This document shows, one piece after another, positions 31,201-42,452 of a DNA stretch of 64,000 nucleotides. The position numbers and the translations under genes are program-made. Every line of letters starts with the position of its first letter. Positions within the stretch are counted from its first letter, which is position 1. Below the pieces are notes generated by a model. That model saw only the letters and a program-made list of their open reading frames with translations, was not told the origin of the DNA and did no database searches. The DNA lies in assembly GCF_016802725.1 (NCBI RefSeq), contig NC_052665.1:20900501-20964500 (forward strand). Direction: 5' to 3'. Origin of the DNA: Solenopsis invicta (Eukaryota > Arthropoda > Insecta > Hymenoptera > Formicidae).

Positions 31201-33233
31201 GTCCTACAACAGTGGGAAGCCATTCAAGGTTTACTTACCGAACTCCACGACCTCCAATTGAATCGATGGATTCAGCGAGAATCCGACACTATCCGCTGCA
31301 AATTACATGAATTTTCCGACACGTCCACTCATGCATACGCTGCAGCCGTGTATCTTTGTCTTATCTCTCACTCTGATAACGTGTCTATTCACTTGCTGAT
31401 TGGCAAATCAAAGGTCGCTCCAATTAAGTTTCGTTTCTGATGCAGATTCAGTATTTCTCGGCTGGAGCTATGTGCAGCCATGCTGCTGGCTCGGTAATTC
31501 GAATTTGTGCAAACCGCTTTTGGTCTCACCGCTTCTCCGTGCTATTGTTGAACAGACCCAACTGTCGTTTTAGCGTGGGTTACTCAACAACCTGCTAAGT
31601 AAAAAACATTTATTGCAAATTGCGTTTCAGAAATACAATTGCCCATTCCGCGCGCGGTGTGAAACCACGTTCCCACTGATGAGAACCCCACCGATTGCGC
31701 ATCTCGCGGAATTGCCGAATTTCTTTTTCGATCTCACCCGCTCTAGTGGTGCGGCCCTTTGTGGCTACGCAGTCCGACGTTCGATGTCTGCTTCTCTCTC
31801 GAATGCATTTAATACTCAGATTAAACAAAAGGAACTTATTCATTTTCATTTGGCATCGACGGAGCTCAATTACAATTTTACGATACAATGCGCTTTTTAA
31901 CTTGGCCGCGCTTAATCCGTGCAACAGCGTACATAATGCGTTTTATTTGCAAAATTCGAAAGCAACCGAGTCCCGTCGGCCACTTCAATAAAAGCACGGT
32001 GGCATTGTCAGCTCGCAAATATCAACTACCAAAAGAATTCTTATTTTGACGGATTCAAGCGGAGCTTTTTTCTTCAAAAGCCATTTCTTCAAAAACTCCA
32101 TTCTATTGCTCAATCCGTTCCTCAGCGAGAATAAATTAATCCGTGTTGGCGGGCAACTTTTGCACGCGCCGCTTTCTTTTTCCGACAAACATCCGATTGT
32201 TCTAGCCTCGCACCCATTAGTCGCGTTAATTTTGCGTCACGTACATGTAAAATTGCTCCATGCGGGATTACAATTAACGCTTGCTACTCTATGGCGGCAG
32301 AACTGGGTACTGCGCGCCCGAAATCTCGTAAAGCAGACAATTTTTCGCTATGTAAATTGTACGAGCGAAAAAGCCGCAATTCTCTCTCAACTAATGAAAA
32401 ATTTGCTTCGATTGCGAGTGGTAAGCATCCATTTGGACACAGTAAAATTAGACACAGCCAATCACAATGGGTAGTGCCTAGTAATTTTTTTTTGTTCAAG
32501 CGCTGTGAGTTGTTTGTGTCCAATTGTACTGTGTTCCAATGAATGCTTCCTTTTGCGAGTAACTCCCCCCGCACGCCTTTTTCTCAACTGCGGTCTAGAT
32601 TACGCTGGTACTTGTTCAACCCATTTCCGGTCGCAGCCTTGCATCGCGAAAAACTTACATCGCGATCTTCATTTGTATGCCGACGGGTGCTATCCAATTA
32701 GAGCTCGTTGACGAGTTATTTGACGAGTGTGAAGCACCATTTCCGTTGTGTTGTCGGTGCTATGTAACGTAGAGGCCTGTCTGAACTCGCGACCTCTTAG
32801 TGCGCTTAACGACTTGGTCAATAATTATGAGCTGCCCATTCCTGGGCATTTTTTCATAGGTTCGGCCTTGACGGCAGTTCCCAAACCTTCCGTTCTTGAC
32901 TTACGCGAGAATAGATTGTCCCGCTGGCAATTCGTACGTTAAATCTCTGAAAAATTCTGGAAGTTATGGCATAACGACTATGACAATACATTGCAGCAAC
33001 GCGTCAAACGACCTGCCACAATGGAGATCCGCGTCGGTCAACTCGTCTTATTGCGCAATTTTCTGCTTTCTCCATGTAAATGTGAGCTCGCGCGCATAAT
33101 ACGATGTCACCCGTGTCAAGACGGATTAAATCACAAGCTTACGGTAAAGACTGCGGCGTCCGAATATAAGCGGCCTATAAGTAAGTTGTGTCTTCTTTCC
33201 ATTGATATCAAGAGCCTGAAATCTACAGCATAA
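28202..33233 (+). pseudogene. BEL-1 gag-pol remnant
   Basis: Order along the strand: gag N-terminus (28202-28471, WAECRENHGIL); gag core (28640-28951, DIVKSIPITAANFEIAWRTL); zinc knuckles LCPLCQTAHFMSKCP (29170) and HCVNCLSSKHTVHACP (29280); protease remnant (29590-29700, FVTERLAQNLRLP); RT (30082-30666, TTRLRVVFNASSRTTN and YGADIAKIYRQIRV); RT/RNase H (30980-31500, KRSILSYVAKLFDP and LELCAAMLL); integrase zinc-binding region (32180-32370, HVHVKLLHAGLQLTLATLW); then LFLNCGLDYAGT (32590), VEACLNSRPLSALNDL (32765) and a DUF5641-like end (33000-33233). The RT YVDD box is FGADD. Most of the integrase core is deleted between about 32690 and 32750. A MITE sits at 32420-32552. Many stops and shifts. 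Confidence 0.82.
32420..32552. mobile_element. 133-bp MITE in BEL-1 integrase, TSD TTGCGAGT
   Basis: TTGCGAGT occurs at 32412-32419 and 32553-32560, and the BEL reading LLRLRV...TPPAR continues across it. The ends are inverted repeats of about 37 bases (GGTAAGCATCCATTTGGACA against the complement of the right end). The same family, in the opposite orientation, is at 37509-37793. Confidence 0.85.
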
Positions 33234-33372
33234 ATCGCTTTCATGTTCCCGATTTCATGAAAATCCTATGTCTACTCGACATTCCGCTCGCCTCAGTAAA
33301 CCACTCAAAATTCTTTTTAGTTCCTTCATCAATAGCATATTTTTTGAAAAGATGGTTTCGAAACAAGCGGTA

Positions 33373-34258
33373 TATTAAGAATTATAGCAAATTAAAGTTA
33401 AATTAGATTCACGCTATTATATTTTAGTATTTTACTTTTTTGCAATTTTGTTTAGCAAATTGTTTGCGTCTATTTAAAATTAAATAAGTATTTCAAATTT
33501 AGCATCGTTATTTCTATTTCGTTCTCAGTATTCATATTGTGAATATTGAGCCGTTCGAAATCAGTCTCGTTTGCATGAGTTTTCCACGTGAACCGATTTC
33601 AATGAAATATTTACGGGTGCGTTGAAGTTCTATATTCACACGCAGATAAAGCGTGAAGCGGTTTCCGACCGAACGGTTTAGAATATCGGTTGCTCCCTTT
33701 CGGATAGGAAAATTTGGGAGCAAGCCAAATTCCTGCCGATTCCCGGGCAGAAGTTTAAGAGAAGTCGTTCGAACAAGATCGCGTCCGCGAGATAGTCAGC
33801 AAACAATTGCGTCGAACTTTAAGTGTCACGGGAAAACGGACTCAATAACGCGAACTTGCGTTGTGCATAAATTGTTACAATATTGATTGTGAAGAAACAA
33901 TTACGCTGTTCTGACGTATCGCTGAGAGCACCAAACGTTTTGCACCGTCACTGATGATCGGAGATCTCTCGTTCCGCGTAGTGTTCGTGAGTGCGTTTTA
34001 TTGATTTGAGCTGTGTTCACGCTCCAGACACTGTCGCGTGTTCTGAACTTTCATTGACATTTTAATAAAGTGAGACTATTAATTGTTTTGCAAAGACTCA
34101 ATGAATTTATTTACGAACTCTCACTCTATCTCTCCCATGCCAACTCCTCATTGTCGATCTCGCTCTATCCTCTCAGACCGCTGTTTCTTGTTTTCTTTCG
34201 CGTCTTCTCATTTCATATACATTTATCACGCTTGTTCTCCTTTTTGTTTGTCGTTTCC
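33373..34258 (+). repeat. 3' LTR of BEL-1, truncated
   Basis: Aligns with 27032-27895 of the 5' LTR with many substitutions. It stops near TTTGTCGTTTC, where LINE-A endonuclease sequence begins. Confidence 0.75.
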
Positions 34259-35612
34259 TGGGTGGGATGTTAATGGCGGTAAGGATAGAGATAGACATAA
34301 TAGGTAGGGAAAACAAAAAGTTAATGGAGGGTTTGATGGTAGGGAAAGTACAATTAGGAACGGCGATATACAGGATAGTGGGCGTTTATAGTTACGGGGA
34401 TTTAAAAGAAAAATAGGAGTTAATTAAAAGTTGGCCAGAAGAGAGGGAGGAGGGAGTACGAACACTGGTAAAAGGGAATTACAATGCAAGAACGGGGGAA
34501 ATGGGAGGATGGTGGAAAGAGAGAAATGAGAGAGAGGAGGAGAAGAGGAGAAAGTCAAAAGACAAAAAAATGAATATGGAGGGAAGATTTTTAGTGAGTA
34601 AGTTGGAGGAGGTGGGATGGTACATATTTAATGGTTGTGGGAAGAAAGACGAAGAGGGGGAATAGACATATTCAGGGGGACGAGGAGACTTGGTTCTGGA
34701 CTATGTAATGAGGAAGGATGAGGTTTGAGAAAAAGAGTTGAGTATGAAGGTAAAGGATACGGTGGAATTTGACCATTTTCCGTTGGTAGTAGGAATTGAA
34801 AAAAAAGGGAGAAAAGAGGGGAACGGAAAAAGGAAATAAAGATGATCGGAAGAAGGAAAGAAGGAATTTGGGGAGAGAATGGAGAAGGTATAGGAGAAAA
34901 AGGGGAGTTGAGTCAGCATGGGCTGAGAAGAATTGAAGGAGGTGCAGGAGATACTGACAATGAGAGGGGGGGAAGAAGGAGGATAAAAGGGGTGAAAGAA
35001 GAGAATAGTGGGACCTGGAATGTAAAAAGAGTAAAAGAAAGGTGTGGAAAGGGTTGAGGGGGTGGAGGAGAAAATGGTAGGAGGAAAGAAGTATAGAGAA
35101 GCGAAAAGAGAGCACAATAAATTATGTCAAAGGAAAAAAGAAAAAGAAAGAGAGAAGTGGACAGAAGTAGCAAAAAGGGCGAGGAGGACAGGAAGACACA
35201 TGTGGGAGGTGATAAATAGAGAAAGAAGGAGGAGAAGGAATGTAAATGAAGAGATTGGGATGGAGGACTGAGTGGAGTACTTGAAGGAACTGCTGAGAGG
35301 GGTGGAAGGGAAAGTAGTGAGAAAGACAAGAGGAGAAAAAAGAAAGGATTAAGAGAAGCTCTCAAGAGATAAAGGGGGCAATTAGAAGGGTAAGAGAGGG
35401 AAAGGCAAGGGGAAGGACGAGATACCGGGCGAAGGTGGAGTTATGGAGGGGAAAGATTGGAGGGAGCAATTTGGAAAATATGCGATAAAGTATGGAAGAA
35501 CGAGGAGTAAATCAAGCACAGGAGCAAGGGAATGATTGTTCCAATAAGGAAGAAGGGGGAGGGGGAAAAGGTGGAGGACTACAGAGGAGTGACGTGGATG
35601 CTGTCTTTATAC
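34259..35612 (+). pseudogene. LINE-A endonuclease and start of reverse transcriptase (part 2)
   Basis: After the BEL-1 joint: an endonuclease fragment with TAIYRIVGVYSYGDLKE, VKGNYNARTGEMGG (usually GDFNART, so the catalytic region has changed), GWYIFNG and VEFDHFPLVVGIE (DH pair retained). A long Lys/Arg/Glu-rich linker follows. The RT N-terminus at 35525-35612 reads SKGMIVPIRKKGEGEKVEDY then RGVTWMLSLY, after which the solo LTR interrupts. Numerous stops. Confidence 0.75.
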
Positions 35613-36753
35613 TGTAACAATCGTACTTTGCGCACGGACGATGATCGGTACGGGAACGGGCGCAAGGGTCGACTGAAGGAACTAGATTTCGTTTGGGGTG
35701 TTCGCAAAACTGAGAGTATTTATTTGATATTGAGTAAGCGTGATGAAATAAACATAAGTATCATAAACACAAGTCTGATAGTGCGAAATAGAGTTGGCAA
35801 TGTGATTACAATAATACGAAGATAAAACCGTACGGTAATTAACGTGCAACTTATAATAGTAAACGAAAGCGTGCGGACGGACGTGACAATATATTCGCGG
35901 TTGAAATACAGCTATCTATTTACAGGTATATTTACAAAATCACCTGCTTTGCGAGACGCGTTTCTCGGAACGGCGTCGAGCTCTTTTCCCGGAACTCGGG
36001 CGGCCTTGTTATTGTGACCGTGAAAAACGTGTTGCAAGCGTGACGCGGCGCGTGGTGCGATACGGCGGGGCGCGGTGCGCACACGGTTCCGTGTTTTTGT
36101 GTTTGATTTCGCGCGGTCCGTCGCGAGGCGGTTAATACCGCTTAATGTAATTCGCCGTGCGGCACTACCCCGCGCCAAGTGCGCTTGGTGGAGGCATGGA
36201 GCACCGTACCCCTTTACGCATGCGCCGGACTCGGGATGCGGTCGGAATTGCTCTGCGTCAAGTAGCTTGACAGGGCCCAAATTTACTTGAGCTCGTTGCG
36301 GCGAGTAAGGAAGTGGAGTCGGAATGGTATCGGAAGCGGTCGGGGGTAAAGTGTCTTGACGGAGACCGAGGCGCTCGATCTCTTTCTCAATCTGGGAAGC
36401 TTCTGCACGGCGGACCGGCCAGAAGCGGACAAGGTCCTCTTCATCTGGCAAAAGCCGCCTTATATACCCGAGAATCGAAGCAAGGAGATGTGCAACGTGT
36501 TGCGGCGAAACGGTCCGGAGGTAGCATCCCCGCTACTCGATCTCGAGTCTCTTGCTTCGGACCACGCGCGTAGAGCGTGGCTGCGGATGGCGACGGAACG
36601 ACAGCGCACGGAGATGCGAAGCGCGCGGAAGCGTTCGCTTGCTCGGTTTTCGATTATATTAGGCGCTATGCGCCAATAATTACCGTCCGGCGGTTGTTTG
36701 GCCGGACAGCTCGGCCGGTTAGGCGGTGGGGGGGAAGTCGGAAGATGGTTACA
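35613..36753 (-). mobile_element. Solo LTR, copy 2 of the 1.1-1.2-kb family, TSD ATAC
   Basis: Flanked by ATAC at 35609-35612 and 36754-36757. The plus strand starts TGTAACAATCG and ends GGTTACA. It is the reverse complement of the family seen at 14872 and 39601: the TATATAAG box reads on the minus strand near 36462, and the end blocks match in reverse. Two AAG-type palindromes remain (GTCAAGTAGCTTGAC at 36257 and CCAAGTGCGCTTGG at 36175). It cleanly splits the LINE-A frame ...LSLY / YKIYATIIADRME. Confidence 0.9.
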
Positions 36754-36955
36754 ATACAAGATCTACGCAACGATAATAGCAGACAGGATGGAGAGAAAGA
36801 TAGAAAAAGGAAATAAAGTGCCACAAAATCAAACGGGATTTAGGAAAGGAATGGGGACAATAGATAATATATAGTATGTGCCAAACTCTCTGGTAAACAG
36901 GCAGCTAAGTACAGAGAGGGTGGCCTAAATTGGTGGCCTTCTTTGTAGATTGTAG
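36754..36955 (+). pseudogene. LINE-A reverse transcriptase (part 3)
   Basis: Reads YKIYATIIADRMERKIEKG, then PQNQTGFRKGMGTIDNI, then VAFFVD: the palm region of a LINE RT leading to the first catalytic aspartate (FVD.KAAFD). It breaks at Gypsy-2 and resumes at 51133 with MKAAFDSMDRG. Confidence 0.85.
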
Positions 36956-37190
36956 TGTTACGACCGTGTATATTTGAATATCGCGTGAATGTTGTTTGGC
37001 TTCGATTAATTAACAAAAGAAACTGTCATTCGTTAGCGACGGGTTGTTGTTGTGTTCTGACTTTTGGTTTGCCAGCTTGTCAAATTAATAAAGTTATTCT
37101 TAAAATGTAACTCTGCTCTTTATTTGCGAACGCGCTTGTTATAGTAGTGCGCGAGTGGGATAGTACGTTACGATTTCTTCAGTCATAACA
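36956..37190 (+). repeat. 5' LTR of Gypsy-2 (235 bp)
   Basis: TGTTACGACC...GTCATAACA, with AATAAA near 37086. Confidence 0.92.
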
Positions 37191-37508
37191 TTTTGGGGAC
37201 TCGTCCGATCGTTTTAGGACTGTTTTCTTGAAAAAATCAACGCTATGGCTTTAATGAATTCTCCAAGGAGAGGAATATGCACGCGCTCCTCAGCAAGGAC
37301 TGAACGATCTATAGGAGATGATGAACGTCCATGCACGCGGTCTTCGGGTGATGTCGAGCGAACGACGGAGGATGTCGTAGAGCGGACGGTCGGTAACGAA
37401 ACGACGAACACTGCGGAGTTATTGCGTGCTGCGTTAGAGGAGCTCCGTAAGATGAAAGAGGACCGTCTCCGTTTTCAGCAGCACGAGGATAAACTTTGTG
37501 AACAGATA

Positions 37509-37793
37509 TGGGAAGCATTCATTTGGACACAGTACAATCGGACACAAATCATTCACAGCGCTTGGGTGGGTGCCGATAGCGCACATCCCGATAGCCCACC
37601 AACCAATCATATTGACTTATCTAACCCAACCTACGGAAAATCTCTAGGCATCTGCCATTGTGAGTGGTTTGTGTGCTATCGGGATGTGCGCTATCGGGAC
37701 CCACCCACAGCGCTTGAACAGAAAAAAATTACTAGGAACCACTCACTGTGATTGGCTGTGTCTAATTGTACTGTGTTTAAATGGATGCTTTCC
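37509..37793. mobile_element. 285-bp MITE with TSD AACAGATA, itself split by a second MITE
   Basis: AACAGATA at 37501-37508 and 37794-37801. Inverted ends GGAAGCATTCATTTGGACAC / complement of ATGGATGCTTTCC. After removing 37564-37706 and one TSD copy it aligns end to end with the reversed MITE at 32420-32552, including CACAGCGCTTGAACA and ATTACTAGG blocks. The 8-bp duplication fits hAT- or P-type transposases; the family is not named here. Confidence 0.87.
37564..37706. mobile_element. 143-bp Mutator-like MITE with 9-bp TSD ACAGCGCTT
   Basis: Flanked by ACAGCGCTT at 37555-37563 and 37707-37715. Ends GGGTGGGTGCCGATAGCGCA against the complement of the right end, inverted for about 32 bases. 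A 9-bp duplication is typical of Mutator-like elements. The uninterrupted target is visible in the related MITE at 32420. Confidence 0.87.
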
Positions 37794-38586
37794 AACAGAT
37801 ACAACAAGCACAACAAAGCTAGTTATTACTTTTCCCTTTTTGTTCTCCAACCGCGGAGATTCTTCGGAAATCCAGTATTAACGCGAGTGTTAATTTGAAA
37901 TTAAAACCAGATATTTTTGACGAGAGTGTTCCGCTGCGCAAATATTTAACGCAATTTGAATTGATCGCGCAGGCGAATAATTAGGTAGATTGTACTGAAG
38001 TGATCGCATTAGCTTCAAATTTACGGGGAAAAGCGCGTTCAATTGTTGACGGAGTAACAGAACTAAAAGATTTAAGTTACGGAGAAATAAAATCTAAGCT
38101 CGAGTTACGTTTTGGGGAAGGACATATGGCGCAAACATTTTATACTCAATTCACTAATTGGAGTGGATAATCTTCACAAAACTTTGGTGAAGATCTGCCT
38201 ACTTTTGATTAGAATATTGAGCGATTGTCACGTTTAGCTTATTCAGAATGTTCTCCTGAAGTTCGGGACAAAATTGCTTGCGCGCAATTCATTGCGGGAT
38301 TATCAGATAGTTTCGTGAAGCAAACGCTACAGTTAGAAACTCAGTCTTCTTTGAGAGCCGCTATAGAGAGGGCAATGGCTGTAAAGGTTATTCGAGAAAA
38401 TAGTTTTCCACGGAAATTTGAAAGAAAGGAGAAGGAAATCGATTTGGAAAAAAAGGTTAAAAATGAAAATTTTAAGGGGAGAAATAATTTCAAAACAAAT
38501 TTTGAGAACGTGCGGAAAGAGTGTTGGCAAAACGGAGTTGTAGGACATTTTTGCGCGGAATGTCCTTCTTTGACTTCTGTAGAGAA

Positions 38587-38627
38587 AGGAAACTCGGTTT
38601 AGTCGAACTTTACGGAATGAGTTCGAC
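38587..38627 (+). promoter_or_regulatory. -1 frameshift signal of Gypsy-2 (slip site mutated)
   Basis: AGGAAAC at 38587-38593 in the gag phase A GGA AAC, an 8-base spacer, then an 8-bp stem: GTCGAACT (38602-38609) with AGTTCGAC (38620-38627), loop of 10. The layout equals Gypsy-1 at 6826-6875, but the first heptamer base is A rather than G and the stem sequence differs. Pol-like KLGLVEL follows in the -1 frame. Confidence 0.75.
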
Positions 38628-39600
38628 AAGAGAGTAAAAGGCTCCGACTGAAAAGAATTTCCGTGTAAATAGAATAAGAGAAAGAATAAACGATTTTTGT
38701 AGTAAAGGACGAATTGACGGCCAAGAGTGTTTGTTTAGAATCAATACTAATTCCAATGTGTCTGTACTTAGATCGGATTTATTAGAGAAGAACAAGCGTT
38801 TTTCTTCAATTTTTGATAGTCGATTGTGTTATCCAACTGGGGAAACAGTTTCGGTTAGTTATAGAGTTAATGTGTCAGTGGAAATCGGGAAGTTTACTTT
38901 GGAAATTCTCGTTTATTGAGCAAAAATCAGTGATAAATGTATTTTGGAAGTAGATTTAAAAAAAAAATTGGTCTAGAGAAAATGTTTGTTTTCGTTTTCG
39001 GTGAAAAAGAAGAAAATCAGAAGAATTTTTTATGTTCGCAAGTTTGTAATTCTTGTGTTAGCGTTCCTTATTTTCTTTCAGAATTTTTTCGAAAACAATC
39101 TCATACTTTGGACGTCTCTCAAAAGAAAAAATTTGCCGGACTATTAGATGAATGTCAGGATATTTTCGCAAAGAGCGTCGTTGCTGGGAATTGTTCATTG
39201 AAAATGCATTCTATGTTATAAATTCTTCACCAATTAAACAATCACCTAGACGCATCCCTTTGCAGATGCGTAAGAAAGTAGACAAAGTTTTATTTGAAAT
39301 GAAACAACAGGGTGTTCAGGTCCAGGAATCACATAGTCCGTGAGTGTCTCCTGCTGTTTTGGTGAGGAAGGAGGATGGCTTAATTAGATTTTGTGTTGAT
39401 TTTAGAAAGCTCAATGCTGTAACTAAAAAGCTAGATTCTTATCCAATCCCTCGGATAGAAGATTTGCACGACCGTCTGTCCGAAAATTCTTGGTTTTGTA
39501 CTTTAGATCTGAAGAGTGGGTACTGACAAGTTAAGTTTCGTTTGCAGGATAAAGAAAAGACGGCTTTTTCTTTTAATAATGGTTTATGGCAATTTATAGT

Positions 39601-40806
39601 TGTAACGAACCGCCTTCCGACCCCCCCCGGACCGCCTAATCGTCCAAACTGTCCGGCCGAACATCCGCCGGACGGCAGTTAAACGGCGCATAGCGCCTAA
39701 TAAATATTGTAATATCGGAGCAAATGAGCGATCGCTCCCGCGCTCTCGTCTTCGCGCGCACGCGCTCTCGTTCCCGCGCTGTCCGCAGCTACGCTCTGCG
39801 CGCGTGGTCCGAAGCGAGAGACCCGAGATCGAGTGGCGGGGATGCTGCCGCCGGACCACTCCGCCGTAACACGCCGCACATCCCCTCGCCTCGATCCTCG
39901 GGTATATAAGGCGACGTTCGCCGGAGGACCTTATCCGCTTCTGGCCGGTTCGCCGACTGGAAGTCCTAGGTTGCCATCGAGATCGAGCGCCTCGGTCTTT
40001 GCTAAGCCACTTAGCTAGCAACCGCTTCCGCCTCCAATCCTAGCTCCGTTTCCCGACTCGTCGATCTGGGCTCAAGAGGAACTAGGGCCCTGTCAAGTCA
40101 CTTGACGTAAAGGCAACTTCCATCCGATAAGCCTCCCGAGTCCGACGCCACCTCACGTACGGGGATACGGTGCTCCGTGCCTCCACCAAGCGCACTTGGC
40201 GGGAGGGGGTGTCCTCCGGCGATCACTTGCGGTATTAACTGCCTCGCGACGGGCCGCGCGACGAACCGACAACAACGCACGGATCCGTGTACGCGCCGCG
40301 CTCACCGCACAATGCACTGCTTTTCACACGAGCGTCACGGCCACAATAGCAAGGCCGCCGCGATTCGGAGAAAAACATCCGACGCAATACCACGAACCGC
40401 GTCTCGCGCGACAGATGCGCTCGCCGAAGCCTGTGTAAATAGATTCCCTTACCGCGTATGCCCCAGCATTTGTAAATAGATTCCTGTACCGCGTATACCA
40501 AGCTTGTATATATCGATAAATTCTGAGTTTTTGTGTCACGTCCGTCCGCGCGTCTAGATGGCTAATTAAGATTCGCGTCTCGATCACCGCCTGATCCCAT
40601 CTCCGGATTTCTAGAGCCTCGTACCGCTAATAGTACTGCGTACTAGTAACCGCAACCGTGAATGTACCAAATTGATGTAAAACTAACCGCGTGAAATAAA
40701 CGTATGTGTATCTACCAACTTAAAACACACGTCTAATTCCTCCAGGCGACCTTTCGCGCCCGTTCCCGCACCGCCAACCGTCCGTGCGCGAAGTACGGTC
40801 GTTACA
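39601..40806 (+). mobile_element. Solo LTR, copy 3 of the 1.1-1.2-kb family, in Gypsy-2 RT
   Basis: TGTAACGAAC...GTCGTTACA with TATATAAG at 39903 and AATAAA near 40697, plus orientation. It splits Gypsy-2 RT between the residues matching QFT and VMPFG of Gypsy-1. The flanks (TAGT left, GTGA right) share only GT, so the duplication has decayed or was atypical. Palindromes GCTAAGCCACTTAGC (40001), GTCAAGTCACTTGAC (40092) and CCAAGCGCACTTGG (40186) follow the TATA box. Confidence 0.85.
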
Positions 40807-42044
40807 GTGAAGCTCTTTGGATTTTACAATGCTCGGGCTACTTTCAAGCATTTGATGGAAATAGTTCTTTGTCCAATTCCCAACAAAAATTGTTTGGTAT
40901 ATTTAGACGATGTGATCATATTTGGAAAAAAATTTTGAGGAAATTTAAGAGAAGTTCTCCTTTTTTTAGAAAAAGCAAATTTGAAATTAAATCCAAAGAA
41001 GTGTTCTTTATTTAGTAAAAAAGTAAAGTATTTAAGTCATGTTTCTGAAATTGAAATTTCTTCAGATCCTGAGAAAATTGAGTGTATTAGGTGTTGGCCA
41101 TTTCCTTGAAATAAAAATCAAATTCGCAGTTTTTTAGGCTTTTGTTCTTATTAGGAAATTTGTAAAAGGATTTTGCTTATTGCGAAGCCCTTATTTGTTC
41201 TCACAGAAAATTTAACAAAGTTTGTCTGGAATGAAAAGTGTTAGCAGGCGTTTGAAAAGTTGAAACAAAATTTAATATTTTCTCCAATTTTGTCTTTTCT
41301 AAGAGTGGATGGGGTATTCATTCTTGATACGGACGCTTCTAATCATGGTTTAGGGGCGGTACTTTCTCAATTCCAACATTGGAAGCAAGAAGTTTTAGCT
41401 TATTACAGTCGAGTTTTTAATAAAACTGAGAGAAATTATTGTGTTATTTGGAGAGAACTTCTGGCCGTTGTTCATTCATTTAAAACTTTTTACCATTATT
41501 TGTAGAAACGTAAATTCCTAATTAAGGCAAATCATGTTTCTATGCGTTGGTTAATGTCCTTCAAGGATTTGGAGGGACAATTAACGCGTTTGCTAGAACG
41601 GCTGCAGGAATATGATTTTGAAATTTAACATCGCGCAAGAAAGTTACATAGTAACGCTGATGCATTATCCAGGCGACCTTGTGTTGAAAATTCTTACGTT
41701 TATTGTAAAAAAGATAGAATTTAGAAAAGACGTTAATAGAGAGAAATTTGTTGGTAGAATAGTCTTCGGGGAAATCGGATCATTTGATTGGAGGAAAGCT
41801 CAATTAGAAGATCTGTCAATCGTAGACTTATTTTGAGGAAAGGAGGTTAGGAGACGTCCATTTAGTTAAGAGTTGGGGGATACAACTGCTAAGAGTTATT
41901 GGCTTTTGTGGGATTTTCCTGAGATTAAGGAGGGAATTTAATGTAGAAGATGGAAATCTTCAAATTTGCGTTTTGTGGTTTTTCAAACAATAGTGCCACG
42001 AGTTTCGGTTAATCGGATTTTGGAGAAAGCTCCTGATTCCCTTT

Positions 42045-42370
42045 TTGGGGAAGCGGATCCCCTTTGTTAATACCAAATGCCCAGGGGGGCATGTAGAGCT
42101 GTAAGAGCGGGCCGGAAGGTTTTCAAAATCCCGCCTCACAAAGGAGAGGAGAACGTGCGAGCCGGAAAATATTAGGAAGGGAAATATCTCGTCACGATCC
42201 CTCGTGTGTCAGGAGCCGGAAGTACCGACGGAAAGGAGGGTAACTGGAATTAACTGCGCACCAGGAGTACAATGGCAGAACCGACTTTATTCACTGGTCG
42301 TGTACAGAAAAACGTGGCGGCCATGCCGCACTTAACGAGAGCTTCGACGAGTCTATCACTCAAAGTGATT
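42045..42370. other. Unidentified ~0.3-kb insert in Gypsy-2 integrase region
   Basis: Gypsy-2 pol breaks after APDSP and resumes at GGHFGINKIL. CAGGGGGGCAT occurs on both sides (about 42080 and 42371), and the left flank also contains an inverted copy of the adjoining Gypsy sequence (GTTAATACCAAATGCCC, complement of the sequence at 42377). No inverted ends and no tail are evident. A weak GGTT-TTCAAAATCC motif recalls a tRNA B box, but this is not enough to call a SINE. Confidence 0.5.
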
Positions 42371-42452
42371 CAGGGGGGCATTTTGGTATTAACAAAATTT
42401 TAGGAAAAATTTGGAACGTTTTTACTGGTTGTCCTGCAAGCAAGATGTCGAG

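Larger units (their letters stand above)
27032..34258 (+). mobile_element. BEL/Pao retrotransposon BEL-1, inserted in LINE-A, 3' LTR truncated
   Basis: The 5' LTR (27032-28059) and 3' LTR (33373-34258) are clearly homologous along the part both retain, for example the AGATTCACGCTATTATATTT block at about 27065 and 33405. A tRNA-Tyr-type primer site follows the 5' LTR, and the internal region encodes BEL/Pao-type gag, protease, RT, RNase H, integrase and a C-terminal DUF5641-like domain. The 3' LTR lacks its last ~170 bases and LINE-A resumes about 450 bases further into its own sequence, so a deletion removed the right joint. All coding frames are broken. Confidence 0.85.
37245..38602 (+). pseudogene. 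Gypsy-2 gag, split by a MITE and mutated
   Basis: Starts at ATG 37245 (MALMNSPRRGICTRSSART), with the Glu/Arg-rich segment ELRKMKEDRLRFQQHEDK as in Gypsy-1, and is then interrupted at 37508 by a 285-bp MITE. The gag core resumes about 37880 (LKPDIFDESVPLRKYLTQFE) with a stop at NN*VD (37981). The last part, open from 38225, reads RLAYSECSPEVRDKIACAQF and ends at TAG 38600-38602. The zinc knuckle is CWQNGVVGHFCAEC, where the second Cys has become Asn. Confidence 0.83.

Noticed and set aside
39724..40479. ORFs of 60-100 codons in the third solo LTR
   Set aside because: GC-rich LTR sequence, overlapping frames, no similarity to proteins.
42092..42370. tRNA-derived SINE
   Set aside because: Only a weak B-box-like motif; no convincing A box, no 3' tail, and the joint shows an inverted flank instead of a simple SINE insertion.
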